From an uncultured Bacilli bacterium (lineage in GTDB: Bacteria; Bacillota_I; Bacilli_A; RF39; UBA660): DNA of 59,648 nucleotides. A program made the translations under genes and the position numbers. This document shows positions 33,482 through 40,264 of the stretch, one piece after another; the first letter of the stretch is position 1, and each line of letters opens with the position of its first letter. A model generated the notes under the pieces. The model was not told where the DNA came from. It made no database searches and was given only the letters and a program-made list of their open reading frames with translations. The stretch is from assembly GCA_934098525.1 (NCBI GenBank), contig CAKONZ010000009.1:1-59648 (forward strand), written 5' to 3'.

Positions 33482-35131
33482 TTAATTAATTGCAATATTG
33501 TTTACATATAATTTATAGCCATTGAAATTGATATTACTATTTGTTGTGTCTTTGTTATTTAGTGTTGTGATATATGTATCTTTTGTTAATTTAATTGTTG
33601 ATGTAGAATCTAGATTTAAAACAATTTTTCCTTCTTCATTTGAATTATTGATAGCACCTTCGTATGATGAGTCTGTCATATTAATGTTTAGTGTTGATAT
33701 TTGGTCTACAACTATGTTACCACTAATAGTTTGATTAGTTAGATTTAGTGTAACATTACCACCATTTGATCCACTTTTTCCCCAGGAATCTTTTTGAATT
33801 CTTAAAAAATTACCTGTTTTATCATTGTTAATTATTTTATTATTTGTGAGATTAATTTGAGCTTTTGTGTTTGTTACATAGAATGAATCACCTTTATTTG
33901 TTGTGATTGTACTATTAGTTGCGGTAAAAGTTGCCATACCTTCTTCGGCGTCACCACTCATTGATTGATATAAAAATATGTTTTTATAGGTTGTTGATTG
34001 ACCATTTAATTTGTTGTTTGTGTCTGTTAAATTACAGTTATCAATGTTTACTGAGTTTTTTCCTTCTATAACGATTCCTTCTGAAGCTGTTGATATTAGA
34101 TTAGCATTTGATACTTTTATATTGGCAGTTGAATATATTGTTGGAGAACCTGCTCCTGTTGTTTTATATGTTCCCTTATTTACATTTATTGTTCCACCAC
34201 CTCTATCACTTCTTATTGCTGCACTAGATACTCCACTTGTGGTTATTTCTAAGTTTGTGGCATTTGTTATACCACCACCTGAAGTCATTATTCCTCCTGA
34301 ATTATCTTTAGTTGTTGTTATTTTTGAATCTGATATTTCAATAGTTGTACCATCTCCTGAAGAATTTTTTGTAGTTGCACTTCCTCCATATGAGAATACT
34401 CCATTGGCACCCTTAGCATTTGTTGTTATTTCTACGTTTTTTAATGTAAGGTTAGCTTTATCTTTTGCTAATATTGCTGAATTCATTCCATAGAAACTAG
34501 TATTGTCACCAGAATCGGAATCTTTTGTTTTAGTTACTTTTATATTTGATATATTAACATCAATATCTCCTGTTACAAGAATTGCATTCTCATCTTCTTG
34601 TAAAGAGGTATAAGTACCTTCAGTAATAGTTGTGTCTTCATTTATTTCTTTATTAGCACTATAAGTAATATTTGTTTTGTTTTCTATATTTTGATTTGGA
34701 TTTTGATCTTCTTTTATAAAGTATTTATCTGTTATTATTTTATCTATGTATGTTAATGAAGAAGTTAAAATTATTGCTAATAGAATTTGTATGATAATTT
34801 TATCAGTATTTTCATAAGTTTCTTTGAATGTCTTTTTATTGAATTTTGACATTATTAAATGTATTATGATTAATGATATTATTAACGATAATACACCAAA
34901 TACTACATAGTATGGCCAAGTTAATGTTGTATTTGTTTCGTTTTTTGTATCTTCACTTGGTTTTTCTGGTGGTGTATTAGTATTTTCCATACTAGGTGGA
35001 CTCATATTATTATTTGATTGGTTATTAACTGTTTTTATGTTATTTTTAGCATAATTCATTGTTAAATATATTGTTCCAACAGATAATAATACTATTAAAA
35101 TCATAATTATATTTTTTGTATTTCTTTTCAT
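33482..35131 (-). CDS. Membrane-anchored beta-helix surface protein
   Basis: 549 residues. Three membrane helices (about 8-24, 73-95, 109-127), with an Asn/Pro/Ser-rich segment between the first two, are followed by a 400-residue outside domain of short repeated strands rich in Thr, Asn, Ser and Gly (for example GGGITNATNLEITTSG, GGGTINVNKGTYKTTG, NSTITTNKGDSFYVTN). The periodic 20-25-residue turns suggest a right-handed parallel beta-helix of the kind found in adhesins and carbohydrate-binding proteins. No sortase motif or catalytic site is seen. The composition differs from cytoplasmic neighbours. The function is probably adhesion or glycan contact, which is an inference. Confidence 0.65.
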   Translation of the reverse strand: MKRNTKNIIMILIVLLSVGTIYLTMNYAKNNIKTVNNQSNNNMSPPSMENTNTPPEKPSEDTKNETNTTLTWPYYVVFGVLSLIISLIIIHLIMSKFNKKTFKETYENTDKIIIQILLAIILTSSLTYIDKIITDKYFIKEDQNPNQNIENKTNITYSANKEINEDTTITEGTYTSLQEDENAILVTGDIDVNISNIKVTKTKDSDSGDNTSFYGMNSAILAKDKANLTLKNVEITTNAKGANGVFSYGGSATTKNSSGDGTTIEISDSKITTTKDNSGGIMTSGGGITNATNLEITTSGVSSAAIRSDRGGGTINVNKGTYKTTGAGSPTIYSTANIKVSNANLISTASEGIVIEGKNSVNIDNCNLTDTNNKLNGQSTTYKNIFLYQSMSGDAEEGMATFTATNSTITTNKGDSFYVTNTKAQINLTNNKIINNDKTGNFLRIQKDSWGKSGSNGGNVTLNLTNQTISGNIVVDQISTLNINMTDSSYEGAINNSNEEGKIVLNLDSTSTIKLTKDTYITTLNNKDTTNSNINFNGYKLYVNNIAIN

Positions 35132-35222
35132 ATTATCTTCCTTTCTTTAACATAATATCATATAATTTTTTAGATATTTGTTTTTATATAGGTTTTTCAT
35201 TTAATTTTCATTATTTTTTCAC

Positions 35223-35250
35223 AAAAAAAATCAGTAGTAAATACTGATTT
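35223..35250 (-). terminator. Terminator after the second kinase-like gene
   Basis: AAATCAGTA/TACTGATTT with loop GTAAA, then eight T on the minus strand. Confidence 0.8.
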
Positions 35251-35992
35251 AAAAGTTAATTAGTCTTATTAATTTTGGTGCATGTTTAGCTTTGTTTAAA
35301 GCTTGTTTGGCTTGATATAATCTTTCTATATCTTGTCCTGTATATTCACTTAAACTTTTTTTAAATTCTTCTAAAAATTGTTTTATTTCTAAGTTTTTTG
35401 ATTTATACATTTCATTTAGTTGTTGATTGGATTCTACAAATTCATCAAAATATGTATCTACTAAAAAATACATTATTCCTGAATTAAAAAAGTATCTATT
35501 TTTATTATATAGTTCTTCTTGTTCGAGATCTGTATATGAATATTCTTCTGCATCTATTACACTTATTTTTTTATTTGTATAGAGTGTGTTATATTGGACA
35601 TCAAATGTTTTTATACCTTGTTTACTTAATTCTTTTGTATCTTCTTCTGCTTTTATTACTGCTTCAATAAAATTATTTAGTTTTATTTTTAAAGGATCTA
35701 TTTTATATAGGTGTTCTCCTTTTGCATATTGTGTTATATTTCCAATTGGTATATTTTTTAATTTTATTGCTTCTTGAGGAAATATATATGTTTTATTTTG
35801 AATATTTTTAAATCTTGTTATTTCTTCTTCAGTTCTTCCTTCTATATCATAATCATCTTCAAGAATATCATGATAAATTTTAATTACTCTATTAGTATTT
35901 TTATCTAAATACGCTATTCCTTGGGAACCTTCTCCTAAATATATTAATTTTTTTGTATATTGTAATAATTCTTTTTCATTTACTATTTCCAT
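35249..35992 (-). CDS. Kinase-like protein
   Basis: 247 residues, soluble. The N-terminus has a protein-kinase-like P-loop strand, YLGEGSQGIAYLDKNTNRVIKIYH, with a glycine-rich turn and the Lys of the VxK-type strand. A catalytic-loop-like GIKTFDVQYNTLYTNKK (Asp with downstream Asn) and SVIDAEEYSY in the DFG position follow. The final 100 residues are helical. Activity is plausible because Lys, Asp and Asn are present, but the HRD His and DFG Phe/Gly are not. It shares a nearly identical promoter with the transglutaminase-like gene at 30225. The start uses AAGGGGTTTTT before ATG. Confidence 0.6.
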   Translation of the reverse strand: MEIVNEKELLQYTKKLIYLGEGSQGIAYLDKNTNRVIKIYHDILEDDYDIEGRTEEEITRFKNIQNKTYIFPQEAIKLKNIPIGNITQYAKGEHLYKIDPLKIKLNNFIEAVIKAEEDTKELSKQGIKTFDVQYNTLYTNKKISVIDAEEYSYTDLEQEELYNKNRYFFNSGIMYFLVDTYFDEFVESNQQLNEMYKSKNLEIKQFLEEFKKSLSEYTGQDIERLYQAKQALNKAKHAPKLIRLINF

Positions 35993-36014
35993 AAAAACCC
36001 CTTTTTTGTGCTAT

Positions 36015-36043
36015 ATTATACTTCAAAATTATAATTATGTCAA
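36015..36043 (-). promoter_or_regulatory. Promoter of kinase-like gene (shared type)
   Basis: TTGACA (36038-36043), 17-nt spacer, TATAAT (36015-36020), then CACAAAAAAGGGG. This is near-identical to the promoter and leader at 31724-31769. Confidence 0.85.
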
Positions 36044-36052
36044 AAAATTGAT

Positions 36053-36081
36053 TTGTACATCGGTTTTATTTGTGCTACTAT
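36053..36081 (+). promoter_or_regulatory. Promoter placing the GNAT start codon at +1
   Basis: TTGTAC (36053-36058), a 17-nt spacer, TACTAT (36076-36081). The predicted transcription start coincides with the ATG at 36088, and no Shine-Dalgarno sequence is present. Confidence 0.55.
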
Positions 36082-36087
36082 TGGTTT

Positions 36088-36537
36088 ATGAAGATTGTTG
36101 ATATTAAAAATTATGAGAATTTTTTGGAAGAGTATATTATTTTATGCCATTTAGAATGGGGAGAAAAAGTAAAGAATATAGATGATTATATATTAAATAA
36201 GAAAATGAGTATTCTAACTGGTGATAAGGTAATTACAATTTTAGGTATGCTTGAAAATGATAAACTGGTTGGGTTTATTTCTTTATTTAAGTATGATGGC
36301 GAAGAACGGCGTGATCTTACTCCTTGGTACGCTACTATGTATGTAAAAAAAGAATTTAGGGGTTTAGGATATTCAAAGATTTTAAATGATGCACTTTTAA
36401 AAAAGGCTAAAGATATTGGTTATAAAAAAGTGTATTTAAAGTCAAACCTAATAAATTATTATGAAAAGTATGGCGCTAGGTATATTGAAAAATTAGATAA
36501 TGGGGAAATTTTATATTATATTGATTTAAGTATATAA
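36088..36537 (+). CDS. GNAT family N-acetyltransferase
   Basis: 149 residues of the GNAT fold, transferring an acetyl group from acetyl-CoA to an amine of unknown substrate. Seen: LVGFISLFKYDG (strand 4 region), YATMYVKKEFRGLGYSKIL (motif A, with the R/Q-x-x-G-x-G/A acetyl-CoA turn as RGLGY) and YEKYGARYIEKLDNG near the C-terminus. An in-frame TTG upstream is possible but unsupported. ATG at 36088 has no ribosome binding site but lies where the promoter predicts the first base of the mRNA, suggesting a leaderless transcript. Confidence 0.82.
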   Translation: MKIVDIKNYENFLEEYIILCHLEWGEKVKNIDDYILNKKMSILTGDKVITILGMLENDKLVGFISLFKYDGEERRDLTPWYATMYVKKEFRGLGYSKILNDALLKKAKDIGYKKVYLKSNLINYYEKYGARYIEKLDNGEILYYIDLSI

Positions 36538-36538
36538 A

Positions 36539-36570
36539 AAAAACAGGTTTGCTTTCGCAAATCTGTTTTA
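36539..36570. terminator. Bidirectional terminator between GNAT and hsp20
   Basis: AAACAGGTTTGC, loop TTTC, GCAAATCTGTTT (one G-U pair), with T-runs on both sides, between convergent genes. Confidence 0.85.
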
Positions 36571-36580
36571 TTACTACTTA

Positions 36581-37000
36581 TTATTCACTAATTTCGATAT
36601 ATTTCTTTTCTGGTAATTTTTCTTTTTCTTCTTTTTTAGGAATTTCTAAGCTTAAGATACCATTTTTGAATGAAGCTTTAATGTCTTCTGGTTCAACATT
36701 TTCTCCTACATAGAAACTACGTGAACATTCTCCAAAGTATCTTTCCCTTCTTACGAATTTTTCTTTCTTTTCTTCTTTGTTATTTTCTGAAGACATTTTA
36801 GCATTTATTGTTAAATATCCATCAGTTACATCTATTTTAATGTTTTCTTTACTGAATCCTGGTAGATCTACATCAATAATATAACTGTCTTTTCTTTCTC
36901 TAATATCTGTCTTCATTATTTTATTTTCATTTTTAAAGAAAAATTGATCTCCAAAAATATCATCAAATAAATCAAAATTATTTCTTGGTACTAACATCAT
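36581..37000 (-). CDS. Small heat shock protein, Hsp20 family
   Basis: A 139-residue alpha-crystallin-type chaperone that holds unfolding proteins in solution. An N-terminal arm (NNFDLFDDIFGDQFFF) precedes the alpha-crystallin domain (about 29-120: DIRERKDSYIIDVDLPGF, GYLTINAK, RRERYFGECSRSFYVGENV), with the conserved A-x-x-x-n-G-I/V-L signature as ASFKNGILSLEIPK. A charged C-terminal tail has KKYIEI. The ATG has a GGGAGT site upstream. Expression is under a CIRCE operator, predicting HrcA control; hrcA itself is not in the window. Confidence 0.94.
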   Translation of the reverse strand: MMLVPRNNFDLFDDIFGDQFFFKNENKIMKTDIRERKDSYIIDVDLPGFSKENIKIDVTDGYLTINAKMSSENNKEEKKEKFVRRERYFGECSRSFYVGENVEPEDIKASFKNGILSLEIPKKEEKEKLPEKKYIEISE

Positions 37001-37070
37001 ACAAATCTACTCCCTTTCTTTATGTGTGGGTCCATTAATTAGGATGCACATATATATAATTTTAATACCT

Positions 37071-37092
37071 GTAAGTATTCTTTTTTACTTAC
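37071..37092 (-). promoter_or_regulatory. 5' hairpin in the hsp20 leader
   Basis: GTAAGTA/TACTTAC with an 8-nt loop lies at the predicted very start of the hsp20 mRNA, about 70-90 nt ahead of the start codon. It may stabilise the 5' end. Confidence 0.5.
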
Positions 37093-37098
37093 GATTAT

Positions 37099-37127
37099 AA
37101 TATATCACTATTCTTTAGCACTGTCAA
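37099..37127 (-). promoter_or_regulatory. hsp20 promoter
   Basis: TTGACA (37122-37127), 17-nt spacer, TATATT (37099-37104). The -35 box falls within the CIRCE element. Confidence 0.85.
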
Positions 37128-37141
37128 TAGCTAAGTGCTAA
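37115..37141. promoter_or_regulatory. CIRCE operator (HrcA site)
   Basis: TTAGCACTG-N9-AAGTGCTAA, exactly the 9-9-9 layout of the CIRCE consensus TTAGCACTC-N9-GAGTGCTAA with one substitution in each arm. The overlap with the -35 box means bound HrcA would block RNA polymerase. Confidence 0.88.
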
Positions 37142-37169
37142 TTTTTTTTATTTTTTGTTGTTAAAACGA

Positions 37170-37194
37170 AAAAATATGACAGATGTCATATTTT
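37170..37194 (-). terminator. Terminator of the Big-domain pseudogene
   Basis: AAAATATGAC/GTCATATTTT, loop AGAT, 10-bp stem, T-run on the minus strand. Confidence 0.75.
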
Positions 37195-37200
37195 CATATT

Positions 37201-37674
37201 CTAGTTAGCTAATTTTACTACTTTATAATCAAGTTTTTGGCCAGCTTTAGTAGTTGCAGTAATTATAACAGCATCTTTCTTAACTTCACCTGTATCTTTT
37301 ATTTCTTGTTCAAAGTTACCTTTAAAGGCTCTAGTAAGAGTAGCTCTACTTTCTGTATATTTACAGTTTATAGTAAAAGCATTTACCCCACCAGCTAACT
37401 ATATCAATATTAGGAATTATTTCAAAACTAGGTTCAGGAGTTGCAAATTCTCCATTAGAATAAATAGTTTTACTTTCACTACCAGCAGTTATAGTTAAAC
37501 TTAAATCTTTTTCTAGAGTTAAATTTGCACTTGCAGTTTTTCCTCCTGGTGTTGTAGCGGTTACTGTTACGACACCACCATTTTTACATGATTCACTACC
37601 ATTATTAGCAATTATACTTCCAGTACTACTATTAATTGATACACAATTATTATTTACTGAATATACAACATTTC
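37201..37674 (-). pseudogene. Remnant of a Big-domain surface protein gene
   Basis: No intact frame, but two minus-strand frames join into the end of a surface protein. The first part reads VVYSVNNNCVSINSSTGSI...VVTVTATTPGGKTASANLTL, a bacterial Ig-like (Big_2) domain ending. After a frameshift near 37400 the second reads VNAFTINCKYTESRATLTR...KKDAVIITATTKAG and ends KLAN with a TAG. The 5' part and the signal peptide are missing: the homologous sequence stops at about 37674, where the abiE-associated small ORF begins. This suggests the toxin-antitoxin cassette replaced the front of the gene. Confidence 0.7.
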
Positions 37675-37758
37675 TTCAATATTTTTATTGTTTAAAACAT
37701 CTTTTATTGAATTAATATCTTTATCAATATCTCTCTTCATTTGATTAACTTTGCTCAT
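37654..37758 (-). CDS. 34-aa ORF downstream of abiEii
   Basis: ATG at 37756-37758 with a very good AGGAGGTTTTGT site reads MSKVNQMKRDIDKDINSIKD, then VLNNKNIEEMLYIQ and stops. It begins 10 nt after abiEii on the same strand, so it would be the third gene of that operon. Its last codons lie in the sequence that, in another frame, belongs to the Big-domain remnant, so the natural C-terminus may have been lost at the junction. Charged, helical, no known family. Confidence 0.45.
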   Translation of the reverse strand: MSKVNQMKRDIDKDINSIKDVLNNKNIEEMLYIQ

Positions 37759-37768
37759 ACAAAACCTC

Positions 37769-38605
37769 CTATACTGCTACTGGTACTATTACCTTAACAA
37801 TTTCTTCAATACATTTCATTATTTCATCATAATTAATATCATTTGCATATTCATATTTTTTCCTATATAAATCCCATCTATTTTTAATGATCTCACTGTC
37901 TTTTAATATTGTTATGGCTTCTTCAATATTTCCAGTATAATTTCTATTCTCAAATGTTTTATCTACTGCCTGACGCAAATCATCTATTTTTACATCATTC
38001 CAACCCTTAGTATATATCAAATATAAGTCATAATAATCTCTTATTCTACTACTGGCTTCAGCCCTTCTTAAAATTGTTTCTAGCTTTTCTGCAATCACAG
38101 TTTCAATATTATATGACCATACATTTACATAACTATCTCCTAATATTGGACGATATTTATATACAATAGGTTTGGGTGTGATAGGATCTCCTGTTGCTAT
38201 ATCAATTTGAAAATTTTCTCTAATTGTATCTACTTTTACATTTAAAATAACTCTAAAGCCTCCATATTGGTCTTCTTCTCGTATGTTACCTATCTCTATG
38301 AAGTTTATCAAAGCACCATCATTAATATCTATTGCAATAATTGATTTTATCATCATTTCAACGTTTTCTTTAGTAAAATTAGCATCTTTTATTGCAGTAT
38401 CTATATCTTTGGTAGATCGACTTTCTAATCCAAATAATGTACTTAAATAGAATCCACCTTTTAAGATGAAATTATTACGATACTTACTTACTGCTAATCT
38501 TTCTATAAATCTATCATACATATATAAACGAAGTAATGTATTAAAATCTAAGTTTCTTTTAATTGCTATATTTTTTAATTTTTCTTTTACTTGCATACTA
38601 TTCAT
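37769..38605 (-). CDS. abiEii: AbiEii/AbiGii-family nucleotidyltransferase toxin
   Basis: 278 residues of the DUF1814 nucleotidyltransferase family. Toxin of type IV toxin-antitoxin and abortive-infection systems; relatives modify tRNA or other RNA with NTPs. Key motifs: NFILKGGFYLSTLFG with the GG nucleotide-binding turn, STKDIDTAI with the metal-binding D-x-D, YNIETVIAEKLETILRR (conserved Lys) and SRIRDYYDLYLIYTKG (conserved Arg/Asp). Its ATG lies within the last codons of the antitoxin gene (8-nt overlap), so the pair is coupled. All residues needed for activity seem present. Confidence 0.9.
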   Translation of the reverse strand: MNSMQVKEKLKNIAIKRNLDFNTLLRLYMYDRFIERLAVSKYRNNFILKGGFYLSTLFGLESRSTKDIDTAIKDANFTKENVEMMIKSIIAIDINDGALINFIEIGNIREEDQYGGFRVILNVKVDTIRENFQIDIATGDPITPKPIVYKYRPILGDSYVNVWSYNIETVIAEKLETILRRAEASSRIRDYYDLYLIYTKGWNDVKIDDLRQAVDKTFENRNYTGNIEEAITILKDSEIIKNRWDLYRKKYEYANDINYDEIMKCIEEIVKVIVPVAV

Positions 38606-39224
38606 ACATCATACTCATAAAATCCATAACTTTTTCTTTTATACCAAACATATCAGCATATTTTGATAGTTTTATTAGATCATTGTCCTTTCTTTTAAGA
38701 TATTCTTTAATTGCATATTTAACATGTTCTATATCCATTCTGTTTTTAGATCTAATAATATCACATATACATCTTTCCACATCATAGACTCTGACATTAT
38801 TTCCCATTGGCGTCTTAACTTCAGTAAGACCTAGTTCATAAATATCTTTATCAACATAAAAAACATTATGTTTCTTTATTTTATAATTAAAATAATTGTT
38901 AGGTACAGTTATATCATATTTATCATTTGGTGCTTTGATAGAAAGTCCATGAAAATAAAGTGCAGTCATGTGTGAATAAACTACATTTGGAAGTTCTAAA
39001 CTAAAAACAAAATAACTATCTTCTATTTTACTAGAATCTATATAAATACCATTACCTACTTTTTCTATCATACCTTTTTCTTTCATTATATTAAGATACA
39101 TTCTATGAATTCCAAGATTTGATAGTTCTTTTGAAGTAACATATCCATTATTCATTTTCATAATTGATTCAATAATTTCTATATTACTTTGTTCTTTAAA
39201 TTCTTTTATTGTCATCCTTTCCAT
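38598..39224 (-). CDS. abiEi: AbiEi-type antitoxin
   Basis: 208 residues from ATG at 39222-39224, preceded by AAAGGAGAAATTT; an upstream in-frame ATG lies beyond the promoter and is rejected. An N-terminal winged helix (IIESIMKMNNGYVTSKELSNLGIHRMYLNIMKEKGMIEKVGNGIYI) is typical of AbiEi DNA-binding antitoxins, followed by the C-terminal domain that relieves the toxin (YSHMTALYFHGLS, NNVRVYDVERCICDIIRSK). In related systems this protein represses its own promoter through inverted repeats, which fits the perfect inverted repeat found here. Confidence 0.88.
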   Translation of the reverse strand: MERMTIKEFKEQSNIEIIESIMKMNNGYVTSKELSNLGIHRMYLNIMKEKGMIEKVGNGIYIDSSKIEDSYFVFSLELPNVVYSHMTALYFHGLSIKAPNDKYDITVPNNYFNYKIKKHNVFYVDKDIYELGLTEVKTPMGNNVRVYDVERCICDIIRSKNRMDIEHVKYAIKEYLKRKDNDLIKLSKYADMFGIKEKVMDFMSMMYE

Positions 39225-39235
39225 AAATTTCTCCT

Positions 39236-39281
39236 TTGACAAATCTAATGAAATTATAACATTTATCATTAGATTTGTCAA
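39236..39281. promoter_or_regulatory. AbiE promoter inside a perfect inverted repeat
   Basis: Arms TTGACAAATCTAATGA and its complement (39236-39251 and 39266-39281), 16 bp each, are separated by 14 nt. On the minus strand TTGACA (39276-39281), a 17-nt spacer and TATAAT (39253-39258) lie within this repeat. The start codon is about 30 nt further on. A regulator covering the repeat would shut off the promoter. Confidence 0.85.
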
Positions 39282-39345
39282 TACAACTGAAAAAATTAGA
39301 TACTCTTACCAGCACTTTAAAATTCTCTATTTTTATTTCTTATTA

Positions 39346-39373
39346 TGGTAATAATATATAAATATATTATTAC
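39346..39373. repeat. AT-rich palindrome
   Basis: GGTAATAATATAT/ATATATTATTACC, 13-bp arms with a 2-nt centre, in the gene-free stretch 39282-39634. The 12-mer TATTATTACCAC at its right edge recurs at 39535-39546 in the small-RNA candidate. No T-run of note. Confidence 0.5.
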
Positions 39374-39455
39374 CACTTAGAACATAAATTTTAGCTCTTT
39401 TTTAAATTTGTGTGCCTAAAATTACTTAATAGGTCCAAAACCCTTTAATACAAAC

Positions 39456-39548
39456 AAAAATGAGAGCTTTCGCTCTCTTCAGGGGGTTTTGGTTGAATAC
39501 CACTCTTTACTATTATCGTAAAAAGTAGTGCGGGTATTATTACCACGC
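39456..39548 (-). ncRNA. Candidate small RNA, about 93 nt
   Basis: In a 353-nt stretch without genes, a minus-strand promoter is followed by a structured segment. GGTA/TACC closes a small hairpin near the start; CACT...CTTTTTAC/GTAAAG...AGTG forms a second; a third is the terminator GAGAGC, GAAA tetraloop, GCTCTC, then ATTTTT (39456-39477). An alternative long-range stem CCAAAACCC/GGGTTTTGG (39435-39443 with 39484-39492) surrounds the last hairpin. No reading frame of note and no match to a known RNA family that I recognise. Confidence 0.5.
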
Positions 39549-39554
39549 AAATTA

Positions 39555-39583
39555 ATCGTAATATATTTTTAGTAAAATGTCAA
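39555..39583 (-). promoter_or_regulatory. Promoter of the minus-strand RNA candidate
   Basis: TTGACA (39578-39583), 17-nt spacer, TACGAT (39555-39560). Predicted start of transcription is near 39548. Confidence 0.55.
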
Positions 39584-39625
39584 TGAAGTTAAAATATTTT
39601 TTTATTATTTTACATTTTAATGTAA

Positions 39626-39657
39626 AAAAGTATTTTATTTCATATAAAATACTTTTA
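39626..39657 (-). terminator. Terminator of the LTA synthase operon
   Basis: AAGTATTTTAT/ATAAAATACTT with a short loop overlaps the stop of the last gene, with six T on the minus strand. Confidence 0.7.
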
Positions 39658-40264
39658 ATTTGTTATCATCATGTAACATTTTTACTACTACTTCTGTTGG
39701 ATATCCTAAGTCTTTTTCATATGTTACTTTTACTGTAACTACATAAGCTTTATCATCAGTTATTTCATTGTAATTATAAGATCCATCTCTTATATTTGTT
39801 ACTTCAACAGCTGTTACTTTTGGTAATTCTTGAGTTCTATTGCCATATACATTATGTTCTACATATTTGTATACTGTTTCTTCTGCTTCTAAGACAAAGT
39901 TATCTTTAAAGTCATCTAATATGAATTGTACTCCTCCAACATCATTTTTACTCATTTTGCTGTTGATATCATAGAAATCTACTACTAACATTTCTGCTAC
40001 TAATTTAGCATATGCTTCTTCGTCTATTTCTTTTTCGTTTAAAACATTTTTTAATTCTTTGTATAATTCTTTATATAATTTAGTTGAGTCTTCTTCTAAA
40101 GAATAACCATAATTATCAATTTTGTCTACTACTTTTACTGTTGTTGGTTTAGTAGTATTGTTTATTAGTTTATATACTTGATATCCTCCGAAAGATAATA
40201 CTGCTACTAAAATAACTATTAAAATTATTATTAATGCTTTTTTTATTCCTGGTTTTAGTTTCAT
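39635..40264 (-). CDS. Exported protein encoded with LTA synthase
   Basis: 209 residues. A strong N-terminal membrane helix (about 10-34) precedes a soluble extracytoplasmic domain (about 50-209) of mixed helix and strand with no recognised motif. The ATG overlaps the TGA of the LTA synthase gene (ATGA) and has GAGGTGG upstream, so its synthesis is coupled to that enzyme. This makes a role in teichoic-acid or envelope assembly likely, but that is an inference from position. Confidence 0.65.
   Translation of the reverse strand: MKLKPGIKKALIIILIVILVAVLSFGGYQVYKLINNTTKPTTVKVVDKIDNYGYSLEEDSTKLYKELYKELKNVLNEKEIDEEAYAKLVAEMLVVDFYDINSKMSKNDVGGVQFILDDFKDNFVLEAEETVYKYVEHNVYGNRTQELPKVTAVEVTNIRDGSYNYNEITDDKAYVVTVKVTYEKDLGYPTEVVVKMLHDDNKLKVFYMK

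Noticed and set aside
34011..34493. Long plus-strand ORF opposite the beta-helix gene (160 aa)
   Set aside because: It is a shadow of a repetitive coding region on the other strand; no ribosome binding site and no recognisable domain.
36541..36568. Hairpin with TTTC loop as a transposon end
   Set aside because: It lies between convergent genes with T-runs on both sides, so it is an ordinary bidirectional terminator.
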